Of a stretch of 64,000 nucleotides of DNA, positions 41,198 to 51,209 are shown piece by piece (position 1 is the first letter of the stretch; every line of letters begins with the position of its first letter). The stretch is from Sneathiella sp. (GTDB lineage Bacteria > Pseudomonadota > Alphaproteobacteria > Sneathiellales > Sneathiellaceae). The DNA is taken from assembly GCA_017643685.1 (NCBI GenBank), contig JAEPMY010000001.1, forward strand, positions 1 through 64,000, in the 5' to 3' direction. The position numbers were made by a program, and so were the translations under genes. The notes under the pieces were generated by a model. The model was not told where the DNA came from and did no database searches. It saw only the letters and a list, made by a program, of their open reading frames with translations.

Positions 41198-42028
41198 GTG
41201 AGTTCCGAAGCGCAAACAGGCTTTGCTGATTTAGGCAGCCATAAGATTTTTTACAAAATTGCCGGACAAGGGCCCCGCCTGATGATTATCACAGGCACTA
41301 ACTCTGACACGCGCCACACGCCCACCATTTATGACGCACCCGGCGCCGAAAAGTTTGAGCTTCTGAACTTTGATCACCGCGGAATGGGTCAATCAGGGAC
41401 AATCGATACCGCCCCTGAAATGGCAGATTACGCTGATGATATCGCAAAATTACTCGACCATTTAGGCTGGGATAACACTGCTGTCGTGGGCGTTAGCTTT
41501 GGTGGTATGGTCGCACAACATTTTGCGCTGCGTCATCCTGATCGTGTGACCAAGCTTGCTCTTTGCTGCACCAGTCCCGGCGGGGATGGTGGCTCTTCTT
41601 ACCCGCTGCATACTCTGTTAGACAAAACAGCAGAAGAATACGCGCGCTTCATCATGAAAAAAATGAACGTCAAACATGATGATACCTGGCAGGAAAAGTA
41701 TCCTGTCAAAGCCAAGGCCACTTATGAGTTTTATCTTCGCGGGGCTGATCAGAATTTGGGCGATCCTGAACGGTTTCAAGCCTTAAAAAACCAGTTTATG
41801 GCCCGGTCACGTCATAACACATATGATCAGCTTCACTTGTTACCGATGCCCGTCCTTGTGGCCGCTGGCATTGATGATGGCGTTGCCCCTCCGGAAAATG
41901 CAGAGGCAATGGCCGATGTTATTCCAAAGTCAGAATTAAAAATTTTCCGCGGCGGTCATCTCTTTATGAAAGAAGATGCCAAGGCCTGGCCGTATCTGTT
42001 TAATTTCCTGAAAGGTGAGGAGACTTAA
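41198..42028 (+). CDS. Alpha/beta hydrolase
   Basis: FDHRGMGQSG, VVGVSFGGMVAQHFA nucleophile elbow; GTG 41198 preferred because the 41153 ATG lies inside the inverted repeat. Confidence 0.88.
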   Translation: MSSEAQTGFADLGSHKIFYKIAGQGPRLMIITGTNSDTRHTPTIYDAPGAEKFELLNFDHRGMGQSGTIDTAPEMADYADDIAKLLDHLGWDNTAVVGVSFGGMVAQHFALRHPDRVTKLALCCTSPGGDGGSSYPLHTLLDKTAEEYARFIMKKMNVKHDDTWQEKYPVKAKATYEFYLRGADQNLGDPERFQALKNQFMARSRHNTYDQLHLLPMPVLVAAGIDDGVAPPENAEAMADVIPKSELKIFRGGHLFMKEDAKAWPYLFNFLKGEET

Positions 42029-42029
42029 A

Positions 42030-43604
42030 ATGGGTGACGTTAAAAACATTCTCTTCATCATGTGTGATCAGCTACGGGCCGATTATCTAGGCTGTAACGG
42101 TCACCCGACTATCAAAACGCCAAACATTGATCGTCTTGCCCAGATGGGTGTGAATTTCAAGAAAACATATGTTCAGGCGCCGGTTTGTGGCTCGTCCCGA
42201 ATGTCTTTTTATACCGGTCGCTATATGTTCACCCATGGCGCAACATATAACGGTGTGCCTCTCAATGTCGGACAGCCTACTCTAGGCGACTATATGCGGG
42301 AACTGGGTGTTGCAACGGGTCTCATTGGCAAAACGCATATGACCGCTGATCGGGCCAATATGGACCGGCTCGGCATTGATCCGATCACTAAAAACGGCAT
42401 CCTTGCCAGCCAGTGCGGTTTTGAACCGTGGGAGCGAGATGACGGCCTGCATCCGGATCAATTAACTGGCGGCGATCTACCCTATAACCAGTATCTGAAA
42501 TCCCACGGATATGATGGGGACAACCCATGGCACACGGCCGCCAATTCAGGGGTTGATGAGAACGGTGATCTGCAAAGCGGATGGTTCCTTAGGAATGCGC
42601 ACCTGCCCGCAGTCGTGCATAAAGATCATTCAGAAACGGCATATATGACAGATCGGGCCATGGATACGATTACCAAGCTTGGTGATATGCCTTGGTGCCT
42701 GCATCTCAGTTATATCAAACCGCATTGGCCTTACATCGCGCCCGCTCCGTACCATAACATGTATAGCGCGGATGACGTGATCCCCGCCAACCGGAACGCG
42801 GCAGAGAAAGACAACCCTCATCCGGTTGTCAGAGCGTTTATGAACCACGAAGAGAGCCAGAATTTCTCTGACGAGGAAAAACGCCGCCATGTTATCCCCG
42901 CTTATATGGGGCTCATCACTGAAATTGATGACCATATCGGCCGAATTGTCGAGTTCCTGTCTGAAAGCGGGCGGCTTGAAAACACGATGATTGTGCTCAC
43001 CAGTGATCATGGTGACTATCTGGGGGATCATTGGCTCGGTGAAAAAGAACTGTTTCATGAAGAAAGCGTGCAAATACCGCTCATCATTTATGATCCATCG
43101 CTGAAGGCTGAAAAAGCAAGAGGACATGAAGTTGACGATCTGGTGGAATCCATCGACCTGATCCCAACCTTTATCGATGCGCTTGGTGGTGCCGCTAAAA
43201 ACCACGTGTTGGAGGGGCGAAACCTCCGGCCTTTCCTGACAGGCGAAAAACCTAGCAACTGGCGTGATATGGCCATCAGCGAGGTAGATTATGCATGGCG
43301 CGGTGCCCGGCTTGAGCTTGGTCTTGCGCCGGATCGAACCCGTGGATACATGATCCGAACGGAAGACTGGAAATACATCTCATATGATGGGTTCGAACCG
43401 CAGCTCTATAATCTTAAATCCGACCCCAAAGAGCTTGTCGATCTGGTGCCTGAAGGGCGACATACCAATATTGTCGAAGAATTCGAAAATAAACTGTATC
43501 ATTGGATACGGGCGCGTAAAACGCGGTTCACGATGGACCATGATACCATTGAGGCGAAGACGGACAACGCCAAGGACCGCGGCATCTATTTTGGGGTTTG
43601 GTAG
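42030..43604 (+). CDS. Sulfatase (type I, Cys/FGly-type)
   Basis: FIMCDQLRADYLGCNGHP, VCGSSRMSFYTGRY formylglycine motif, TSDHGDYLGDH. Confidence 0.92.
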   Translation: MGDVKNILFIMCDQLRADYLGCNGHPTIKTPNIDRLAQMGVNFKKTYVQAPVCGSSRMSFYTGRYMFTHGATYNGVPLNVGQPTLGDYMRELGVATGLIGKTHMTADRANMDRLGIDPITKNGILASQCGFEPWERDDGLHPDQLTGGDLPYNQYLKSHGYDGDNPWHTAANSGVDENGDLQSGWFLRNAHLPAVVHKDHSETAYMTDRAMDTITKLGDMPWCLHLSYIKPHWPYIAPAPYHNMYSADDVIPANRNAAEKDNPHPVVRAFMNHEESQNFSDEEKRRHVIPAYMGLITEIDDHIGRIVEFLSESGRLENTMIVLTSDHGDYLGDHWLGEKELFHEESVQIPLIIYDPSLKAEKARGHEVDDLVESIDLIPTFIDALGGAAKNHVLEGRNLRPFLTGEKPSNWRDMAISEVDYAWRGARLELGLAPDRTRGYMIRTEDWKYISYDGFEPQLYNLKSDPKELVDLVPEGRHTNIVEEFENKLYHWIRARKTRFTMDHDTIEAKTDNAKDRGIYFGVW

Positions 43605-43606
43605 AT

Positions 43607-44515
43607 ATGGAATGGCAAGCGGAACCGACCTTTCTGATCGCGGCTGATTGCGGCGGTACAAAATGCCGTGTGCGCATTTACGGCTATATGGGAAATATCA
43701 TTGGTGAGGGCGTGGCAGGCCCCGCCAATATGTCATTAGGGCCAGAAAGAACGCTTGAAGAAATCCTCAAGGCGTCAAAACTTGCCATCTCTCAATGCGG
43801 GCTGCCTATTGCATTTGAAAACACAACTTTAAGTGCAGGGATTGCTGGGCTTGTTGATGAAGAAGCCGCCGCCAGACTAAAGTCCCTACCCCATCCGTTT
43901 AAAGAATTTCACGCCGCATCTGATGCTTACACGGCTTATCTTGGCGCTTTTGGTGGTGACCGGACCAATGCAGCCATTGCGATCTTTGGAACAGGCTCCA
44001 GCATTTTCGGCAAAGACGAAAATGGATATTTTACGCTTGGCGGGTGGGGGCTCCCCCTTTCAGATCAAGCATCTGGGGCACGCCTTGGGCAGCTGGCGGT
44101 TCGCGAAAGCCTGAAAGCCGCAGAAGGTATTCAACCCGCAAGCCCCCTCACGGATCAGATAATCAAACGCCTTGGCGGCGATGCAAAATCAATTTATCGG
44201 TGGAGCCTTGAGGCAAAACCCGCTGACTATGCCATTTTCTGTCCAGATATCTTAAATGCTGCAGATCTTGGAGATGATATCGCAAGCTTCCTCGTGAAGA
44301 CCACTCGCCGGGAGGCCCAAAACCTTCTGGCAGCGACAGCCGCTCGCGGCGTTAAAAATATTGTTCTGATGGGTGGGCTCTCTGAATTTTATAAAAATAA
44401 TCTGCATGAAAAATATCAACCGCTGATCACAACGGGTAAAGGCGATGCGATGGAGGGCGCGCGCCTGATGGCCAATGAAAAGCTGGCAACCGTTACATTG
44501 AATGCGGCATCCTGA
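43607..44515 (+). CDS. BadF/BadG/BcrA/BcrD-type ATPase family, N-acetylglucosamine kinase-like
   Basis: AADCGGTKCRVRIYG, IFGTGSSIFG, GGWGLPLSDQASGARLGQ; adjacent to nagA. Confidence 0.85.
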   Translation: MEWQAEPTFLIAADCGGTKCRVRIYGYMGNIIGEGVAGPANMSLGPERTLEEILKASKLAISQCGLPIAFENTTLSAGIAGLVDEEAAARLKSLPHPFKEFHAASDAYTAYLGAFGGDRTNAAIAIFGTGSSIFGKDENGYFTLGGWGLPLSDQASGARLGQLAVRESLKAAEGIQPASPLTDQIIKRLGGDAKSIYRWSLEAKPADYAIFCPDILNAADLGDDIASFLVKTTRREAQNLLAATAARGVKNIVLMGGLSEFYKNNLHEKYQPLITTGKGDAMEGARLMANEKLATVTLNAAS

Positions 44516-45648
44516 TGATCGCTGTTACCGCCAAACATATCTTGATCGGGGGGCAATGGGTAAGTGATCAAGCTCTGCTGATCGAAAACGGTAAAATCTC
44601 TGCTATTCGTGACAGAACACAAATCGCTTCCGGCATAGAATTAAAAGATTTTGGCGATACCTATCTGGCGCCAGGCCTGTTTGATATTCAGGTCAACGGC
44701 GGTGGCGATGTGCTCCTGAATGATGAGCCAACGGTGGGCGGCCTCCTCGCCATTGCAAAGGCTCATCAGAAGTTTGGGACCACCTCCCTGCTCCCTACTT
44801 TAATCACTGATACTTTTGAAACCATGCGACAAGCCGCAGCGGCAGTTGCAGAAGCCCGAGCGCAAGGCCGCCATCAGATCAAAGGCATTCATTTTGAAGG
44901 CCCTTTTCTAAATACCGCGCGCAAAGGGGTGCATCACGCCCCCTATATCCGGGAATTTGAAAACCGTTTTCTCGATCTCTTGGATGAATTTGACCTTGGG
45001 GCGGTACTGGTCACGCTCGCCCCAGAGAATGTTCCGCCTGAATTTATAAAAGGGCTCCGCGCGCGTGATGTGGTTCTGTCCATGGGGCATACCACTGCGA
45101 ATTTTGAAACGGCTAAAGCGGCTATCACCCAAGGGGTTACAGGATTAACTCACCTCTTTAATGCGATGCCGCCCTTCCTTTCGCGGGAGCCAGGCCCAAT
45201 TGGCGCGGCCTTCGAAGATACAAGATCATTCGCCAGTGTCATTGCCGATGGACATCATATCCACCCTTCGACCTTAAAAACGGCTCTTCAGCTTTTAGGA
45301 CCTGACCGGAGCATTCTAATTACAGATGCGATGCCCCCTGTTGGCGGCATGGGCTCAGGTTTTAAATTGATGGATTTGGATATCCTTGTCGAGGACGGCC
45401 GTTGCCAAACGGCAGATGGGACCCTTGCCGGTGCTTGCATCAGTATGTGGGATGCCGTCCAATACTGCAGGCAAACTCTTAATTTCTCCATTGAAGACTG
45501 TCTTCAAATGGCATCTGCGACCCCGGCCCGTTTCATGGGGCTTGGATCGCAAATTGGCACCTTGCAACAAGGGTATGATGCGGATTTTATCTGCTTTTCA
45601 CCAGATGGAAGGATCTTAAACACCCATCTGGCTACAGAATTTAAGTAA
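44515..45648 (+). CDS. nagA: N-acetylglucosamine-6-phosphate deacetylase
   Basis: PGLFDIQVNGGGDVLLND, GIHFEGPFLN, GHTTANFETA, HLFNAMPPFLSREPG. Confidence 0.95.
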   Translation: MIAVTAKHILIGGQWVSDQALLIENGKISAIRDRTQIASGIELKDFGDTYLAPGLFDIQVNGGGDVLLNDEPTVGGLLAIAKAHQKFGTTSLLPTLITDTFETMRQAAAAVAEARAQGRHQIKGIHFEGPFLNTARKGVHHAPYIREFENRFLDLLDEFDLGAVLVTLAPENVPPEFIKGLRARDVVLSMGHTTANFETAKAAITQGVTGLTHLFNAMPPFLSREPGPIGAAFEDTRSFASVIADGHHIHPSTLKTALQLLGPDRSILITDAMPPVGGMGSGFKLMDLDILVEDGRCQTADGTLAGACISMWDAVQYCRQTLNFSIEDCLQMASATPARFMGLGSQIGTLQQGYDADFICFSPDGRILNTHLATEFK

Positions 45649-45649
45649 T

Positions 45650-46195
45650 TTAGCGGATATCAGGCTTAACCGTGCCATCATGCATCCAACGGGCATGATC
45701 CGGGGCGCGTTTAGTTTTCGACCACTCCTCCAGCATGTCCCATTTCACATCATCCAATTTGCTATGCATCGCAGGGGTGTCCGTATTGGCCGCCAGTTCA
45801 ATGCGATGACCATTGGGATCAAAGAAATAGATAGACTGAAACAAGGTGTGATTGGTCAAGCCGACAACATCAATGCCATCTGCTTCCAGTTTAGCCTTTG
45901 TCTCTTCCAAGTCCGCTACGCTATCCACTTGAAAGGCAATATGCTGAACCCATTCCGGCGTATTTTGATCCCGTCCCATTTCAGGTGAATTTGGCAGCTC
46001 AAAGAAGGCGAGGATGTTTCCCGCACCCGCATCCAGAAACACATGCATGTAAGGATCCGGCGCCTTAGTGGACGGCACTTCATTTTCAGCAATCGCCAAC
46101 ACGAAATCCATATTCAGATATTTCACATACCATTCCACAGTTTCCTTAGCATCTTTGCAACGATAGGCCACATGGTGAATTTTCTGAATTTTCAT
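45650..46195 (-). CDS. VOC-family (glyoxalase/extradiol dioxygenase-like) protein
   Basis: KIHHVAYRCKDAKETVEWYVKYL, QHIAFQV, YFFDPNGHRIELAA. Confidence 0.9.
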   Translation of the reverse strand: MKIQKIHHVAYRCKDAKETVEWYVKYLNMDFVLAIAENEVPSTKAPDPYMHVFLDAGAGNILAFFELPNSPEMGRDQNTPEWVQHIAFQVDSVADLEETKAKLEADGIDVVGLTNHTLFQSIYFFDPNGHRIELAANTDTPAMHSKLDDVKWDMLEEWSKTKRAPDHARWMHDGTVKPDIR

Positions 46196-46281
46196 AGGGC
46201 ACCTGCTTGGTTTGAATGATCTTTCTAAAATAAGTTACAAATGAAACTATTTCAACAGAATTCCCTCCACTTCAGGTGCAG

Positions 46282-46312
46282 AAAAAGAAAGGCCTGCGTA
46301 AAGCAGGCCTTT
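46282..46312 (-). terminator. Terminator of the LuxR-type gene
   Basis: aaaggcctgc-gtaaa-gcaggccttt with T-rich run on the minus strand. Confidence 0.75.
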
Positions 46313-46349
46313 GAGAGAGAGAAATTCAAATGCAAATGAGAACTTCAGA

Positions 46350-47126
46350 TTATGAAATGTACCGCAGGACCAATGACACCAGTTCAGACTGACGTGTCAC
46401 CCCCATTTTGCCCTGGGCAGATTTCAACTGGTTGCGGATTGTCACAACACTGACACCGCGTTCCGCTGCGATATCAGAAGGACTTAATCCCTCTGCTAAC
46501 TTCCTGACAACAGTGGTTTCCGCGCCACTAAGTCCGAAATGCCTCATCAGCTTTTCAGATTGTTCAGGATGCTTACCATTAGGATCACGGATCATCAACG
46601 TGACGTGCCGATCAGCACATAGCCGATCCCCAACAAGGGATAACGCGTCCAATTGATCACAGCCGACCATAGCAACCATTGGCCAACCGTCTGATTTCGG
46701 AATTAAAAAGGATTGCTCCTGACCTTCAAATAAAGAGGTCCGGCTCCCCTCGCCGGCGCCTAAATATTTAAGCAGGAAATTCTGCGCCACATGGTCGGTA
46801 CAAAAAATTTTTCCTTTTCGATCCAAGGATATAACATCCCCGACCTCCAGCAACTCTTCGGCTTGCCGATTTGCAAACACAATCCGGCGATCACCGTCCA
46901 ATATAAGAATTGCTGGTGTCAGAGTGTATAATACCCTGAGAGCTGTAGCGAAGAAGCTTTCTGAGCGAACCACGTCTTTATAAGCCGGATTTGCTCCTGG
47001 TACGGGATCAGATGATGCGGATACCCCTATCTTTGCATCATCCGATGATACAGAGGTCACCCTCTGCACGTCATTTGCCCCCTCCGCAGGGGACCTAAAC
47101 CCATTACCGAAAACTGCTTCATCCAC
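46350..47126 (-). CDS. PAS-LuxR-type HTH transcriptional regulator
   Basis: ILILDGDRRIVFANRQAEELL PAS-like; LSGAETTVVRKLAEGLSPSDIAAERGVSVVTIRNQLKSAQGKMGV. Confidence 0.85.
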   Translation of the reverse strand: MDEAVFGNGFRSPAEGANDVQRVTSVSSDDAKIGVSASSDPVPGANPAYKDVVRSESFFATALRVLYTLTPAILILDGDRRIVFANRQAEELLEVGDVISLDRKGKIFCTDHVAQNFLLKYLGAGEGSRTSLFEGQEQSFLIPKSDGWPMVAMVGCDQLDALSLVGDRLCADRHVTLMIRDPNGKHPEQSEKLMRHFGLSGAETTVVRKLAEGLSPSDIAAERGVSVVTIRNQLKSAQGKMGVTRQSELVSLVLRYIS

Positions 47127-47273
47127 AGTTAGTACCTCAACCCCAAAGTGATATAAGATCCGAGGAAATTTATCTCATATCGAGGCGAAACAAACCGTGA
47201 ATGAAATCTAATTCATTGATTTATAATGATTATTTTTTGCGCGTTTTTGGTCCATTTTGGCCAAATTGATTCG

Positions 47274-49232
47274 TCAGCTCTCGCTGACACCCGCAAGCCT
47301 GAGGCCTTGAACATACTGTTCTTCAAGGTTTTTATCCAACGGAGGATACGTCGCAAGGTGCCAATCAACGGAGAAATCAGGTTGAACCTTGGAAAATTCT
47401 TCCATAACCGGCGCCGCTTCGTCGTGAAGCCCCAAATGCCCCATACTTGAAATAAGCGGCCGATAATTAGCATGGAAATTCGGATTATTCCGGAGAACCT
47501 GCCGACCGATGCGAACCGCATCTTCATATTTCCCTGCTAACATGCTGGCAATGCAACGCGCCGTATCAAAATAATATGGATGCGGATCAAACGGCATGAT
47601 CTGCCGACACTTTGCGAGCAAATTAAGGGCCGTATTCGCCTTACCGATATAACAATGGGTAATGGCGCTAAAACCCCAAGCGTAAGCACAGTTGGGGTTA
47701 GAGGCTTGTGATTTTTCAAAATACTCAAGCGCAGTACCAAAGTCGTGATGAACAAAAGCTTCTAGATGCCCCGCGATGGCGAGCCCGACATCGCTATGTG
47801 GTCTGATCTCCAGTGATTGACGGACAAGTTCGCCGATCTGTTCCCGCGTCCCTGCCACGTCTCGGGTATATCCTTGCCCAATTTCAATGGAACGCAAAAA
47901 TGCCAGCCATGCATAGGCTTCGGCAAGATTAGGATCCATATCAATTGCCCGAAGGATGTACCGCTCTGCTAAATAAACGGCATCCTCTGAGAATTTGAAC
48001 ATCACAGAGATTGCCCGAAGTAAGCACTGGTTCGCCGTCAGAAGGCTTTCTTCGGTATCCTTTGCCTTATCTGTTTCTCTCAGCTCCAACATCCGGGAGA
48101 TTTCAATAGCTGGCATGGTTGCAAAATCTTCCATGCCATGGATCATCTCACTCAATTGCGGCGTTAGGCGCTTCATCCAGAGTATCTCACCACTCTTAGC
48201 ATCCAATAACTGCAGCAAAATTGTGAACATGTTTGAACTACCGATCAGGTTTCCACGCACCCGATAGCAATCAGTTCCCACCCCGCCAGATTTGAGAAGC
48301 GCTGAAATATCGTCATCTTCGCGCATTGCAAAACGATCATTCCGCGCCAGCTGGCCACCAATATCTGACCTAAAAGATTGCGCAAGAAACTCCAAAACCG
48401 GATCGCTTGTCGCGTTTTTAAAGTCTTCTATGACAATTAACGGGCGGGTATCGACAGTAATTTTCTTTACACCGGGATCAAGGACCAGTGCGTGGGCTTT
48501 CTTATGCTGCCCTTCAGCAGATAAATCAGAGAGTAGCTGCTCAGTCTCTTGAGAGGGCGTTACGCCCAGTTCTTTATCCAATAGATTGCGACAAATCTCA
48601 TACTGCCTTTTTGCAGAGGCTTTATCACCGTTATCAATAAAAGATCGAATGAGCGCCTGATGAGCACTTTCATTGGTTGGATCCACCCCAAAGATGGCAG
48701 AGGTTACATTCTGCACCATCTTTAAATTATCAGGCTTCAGACTAACCTCTTGCAGAAGTTGCCCCAAACACCGGCCAAGCTCTTCTTCTCTTCTGGCTCT
48801 CTCTGTGTTCAGCCAATCACTAAATGCTTCTTCATCTATATCGCAATCCAGCATAAGCGAGCGAGGTTCTGACTGGACCAATTGCTCTGCCAGTGCAGGG
48901 CTATATTTTTTGGAACACTGAGTTGCCACGCGGGCATCGACCCATACTCGACTAAAATCGATGGAAACCTGCGTGCCTTCCATACGAATGATTTTAATAC
49001 CCGCTTCGTCTTCTTTGGCTTTTATTTCTTTGATTGCTTGACGAAAGTTCGCCATAGGGTCTTTGGCACTCCCCCACAGCAAAGACGCGATATGATTTTT
49101 GCGCACGGCACCGTTTGCAGACAACGCCACATAGCTGATCAAAGCTTGGGATTTCATTCTTAGTTGAGGAAGAAATTCACCTGTTGGCAATTCCCATCTA
49201 AAGGGGCCAAACAAATACAACCGTGAACTCAT
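47274..49232 (-). CDS. SARP/BTAD-type regulator with C-terminal TPR region
   Basis: wHTH N-terminus RLYLFGPFRWEL...SQALISYVALSANGAVRKNHIASLLWG, BTAD-like helices, then TPRs (DPNLAEAYAWLAF, NPNCAYAWGFSAI). Confidence 0.8.
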   Translation of the reverse strand: MSSRLYLFGPFRWELPTGEFLPQLRMKSQALISYVALSANGAVRKNHIASLLWGSAKDPMANFRQAIKEIKAKEDEAGIKIIRMEGTQVSIDFSRVWVDARVATQCSKKYSPALAEQLVQSEPRSLMLDCDIDEEAFSDWLNTERARREEELGRCLGQLLQEVSLKPDNLKMVQNVTSAIFGVDPTNESAHQALIRSFIDNGDKASAKRQYEICRNLLDKELGVTPSQETEQLLSDLSAEGQHKKAHALVLDPGVKKITVDTRPLIVIEDFKNATSDPVLEFLAQSFRSDIGGQLARNDRFAMREDDDISALLKSGGVGTDCYRVRGNLIGSSNMFTILLQLLDAKSGEILWMKRLTPQLSEMIHGMEDFATMPAIEISRMLELRETDKAKDTEESLLTANQCLLRAISVMFKFSEDAVYLAERYILRAIDMDPNLAEAYAWLAFLRSIEIGQGYTRDVAGTREQIGELVRQSLEIRPHSDVGLAIAGHLEAFVHHDFGTALEYFEKSQASNPNCAYAWGFSAITHCYIGKANTALNLLAKCRQIMPFDPHPYYFDTARCIASMLAGKYEDAVRIGRQVLRNNPNFHANYRPLISSMGHLGLHDEAAPVMEEFSKVQPDFSVDWHLATYPPLDKNLEEQYVQGLRLAGVSES

Positions 49233-49554
49233 AGCGATACCTGACTTATACTTAAGTTACTTTCTACAGTGGTTTTGCAACCGACAAAAATTCTACGTTT
49301 CACTAATTAAGAAGTATATAACCAGCTGAAGGATATGGAAATAATTTTCAAAAAAATTGCCTAATTTTCAGGCAAATACGCGAAATAATAGAACAAAAGG
49401 GCGAGTTGTAGAAATTAATAAGATATTTCGTTAGCCATGGTCCATATTGACCATGACAAAGACCACAACCTCTACAATAATATTGGGCTAACTTTACGTC
49501 CGAATGCGACCCATAGTTCACGCGGCGATTCACTTGGTTATTGGCAGGAATATA

Positions 49555-50001
49555 ATGATGCCATCGACACATCTAACGGAAATTTCCTTCGATTCAAAAG
49601 GCGAGCCTCTCAAATTAGAGCTCTCCCTGATCTCTCAGCTGCCAAGCACCTTTGAAATCACCTCTCATGATCGACATGGCGTCTATCAAGGGACGATCAT
49701 GAAAGGAAATAATCTGAATGGTCCAAATGACAGTTTTCACATCCCAACATCGGTGGACGAGTTGGATCAAAGGATCATTGGATGGAATATTATCTTTTCC
49801 TCACCAGACGAATTAGACGAAGCCGAATACGAAGCAATTCTCAACTTCATTCAGGGAACGGATGAACCGTTGTCTCCTCCCCTCGTTAAATCAGGGGCTC
49901 ACCAGAATGAAAAAATTGTAATGGGGTTCGCCCGATTTGTCGCCCGCCCTGACACCTTCTTGAACAAGACCTCCACACACCCGAACCTGCATACTGAATA
50001 G
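49555..50001 (+). CDS. Hypothetical protein (no family recognised)
   Basis: Open frame with plausible start ATG 49555/49558; compact intergenic position between divergent regulators. Confidence 0.5.
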   Translation: MMPSTHLTEISFDSKGEPLKLELSLISQLPSTFEITSHDRHGVYQGTIMKGNNLNGPNDSFHIPTSVDELDQRIIGWNIIFSSPDELDEAEYEAILNFIQGTDEPLSPPLVKSGAHQNEKIVMGFARFVARPDTFLNKTSTHPNLHTE

Positions 50002-50020
50002 CTCAACTATTCATTGTCGC

Positions 50021-50677
50021 TTACATCGCCTGGCGCAAGATATTAAGGTTATTGGCAATCGAAACTGCTTGCGTTCGGTTATTTGCGTTCAGATCTTTCA
50101 TCCAGTTTGAAATATGGACCTTAACCGTTCCCGGAGAAATACCAAGCTCCGCTGCAATCGCTTTATTTGACTTCCCTTCAGCGACAGCAGAAAGGACTTC
50201 TAGCTGGCGCCTTGTCAGCTTTGTACTGTTGTCAGCGATATCGACTGACAACTTCTGATTAGAGTCAGTTCGGATTGACCGAACGCCTTCATGTAACTCG
50301 GGTGGGAAATATTGTCCTCCGGCCAAAATCAACTGTACGGCTGCGATCATGACATCTTTATTTGATGAACGGTCTAAGAAACCACGAACGTTATAGCTGG
50401 TTAACTCCTTGATTGAAGGCCAGTCTTCCGGGTCTCCGACAACAATCACAGGTAAGTTCTGCGCATAAGGACGCAATTTGCCAATTCCTTCATGATCCGG
50501 AGATAAATAACTATTTACCGAGAAAATAACGAGATCTGCACCGTGATCATCCAAACAATCTAAAGCCTCATCGGCATTCTTAGCCTCGCAAATGGTGCTG
50601 TCTGGGAAATTTTCCTCCAGAACAAATCGCAATCCACTCCTACATATTTCAAACTTGTCTACAATCAATACGCGCAT
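50021..50677 (-). CDS. NarL/FixJ-type regulator with degenerate receiver
   Basis: LTRRQLEVLSAVAEGKSNKAIAAELGISPGTVKVHISNWMKDLNANNRTQAV HTH; receiver lacks phospho-Asp (VIFSVN). Confidence 0.88.
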   Translation of the reverse strand: MRVLIVDKFEICRSGLRFVLEENFPDSTICEAKNADEALDCLDDHGADLVIFSVNSYLSPDHEGIGKLRPYAQNLPVIVVGDPEDWPSIKELTSYNVRGFLDRSSNKDVMIAAVQLILAGGQYFPPELHEGVRSIRTDSNQKLSVDIADNSTKLTRRQLEVLSAVAEGKSNKAIAAELGISPGTVKVHISNWMKDLNANNRTQAVSIANNLNILRQAM

Positions 50678-51209
50678 GACATTAATCCATATCCGAGAGT
50701 TTACGCTACGTCACTTCATACTATGATTACTTAATATGAAATTTTCTAACACTGAAATTTCACAAATTATAACAACAAGTTGCTATTAATTTCACAAAAA
50801 CCTGATCAATCCACTAAAGGGTTATCCTGAAAGTTATATGTTTTATATCCAACTATACACCTTTGGACGTGCATCTTGATGATTTGAATCAAATTCGCTT
50901 ATATATTTAATTAATTATTAATAATTCGAAGCATCAAAATTCGAATCATTTCCCCCATAGATTTGTCTGATCCCCCTCGCAACGATTAGATCGGTTGCTT
51001 ATTTTCCGACACAATAGGGTGCTTTAGGCGTCACTACAAACAACTTTTTCGGGAAAGTGAATTTTATTCCGATATCGACACATTCTATTTGTCTTAACCG
51101 GCCTGCGAAATGAATGTTGTTTTATGCCCAACTTATAGGCAAAATAAATTCATTCTTGAACGCGTCTCTATGCAGCCGCCTCCCCTCCTCAGTCTCTAAA
51201 GGCGTCCCC

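Noticed and set aside
42630-43205. 191-aa minus-strand ORF
   Set aside because: Fully antisense to the sulfatase coding sequence, no recognisable domain
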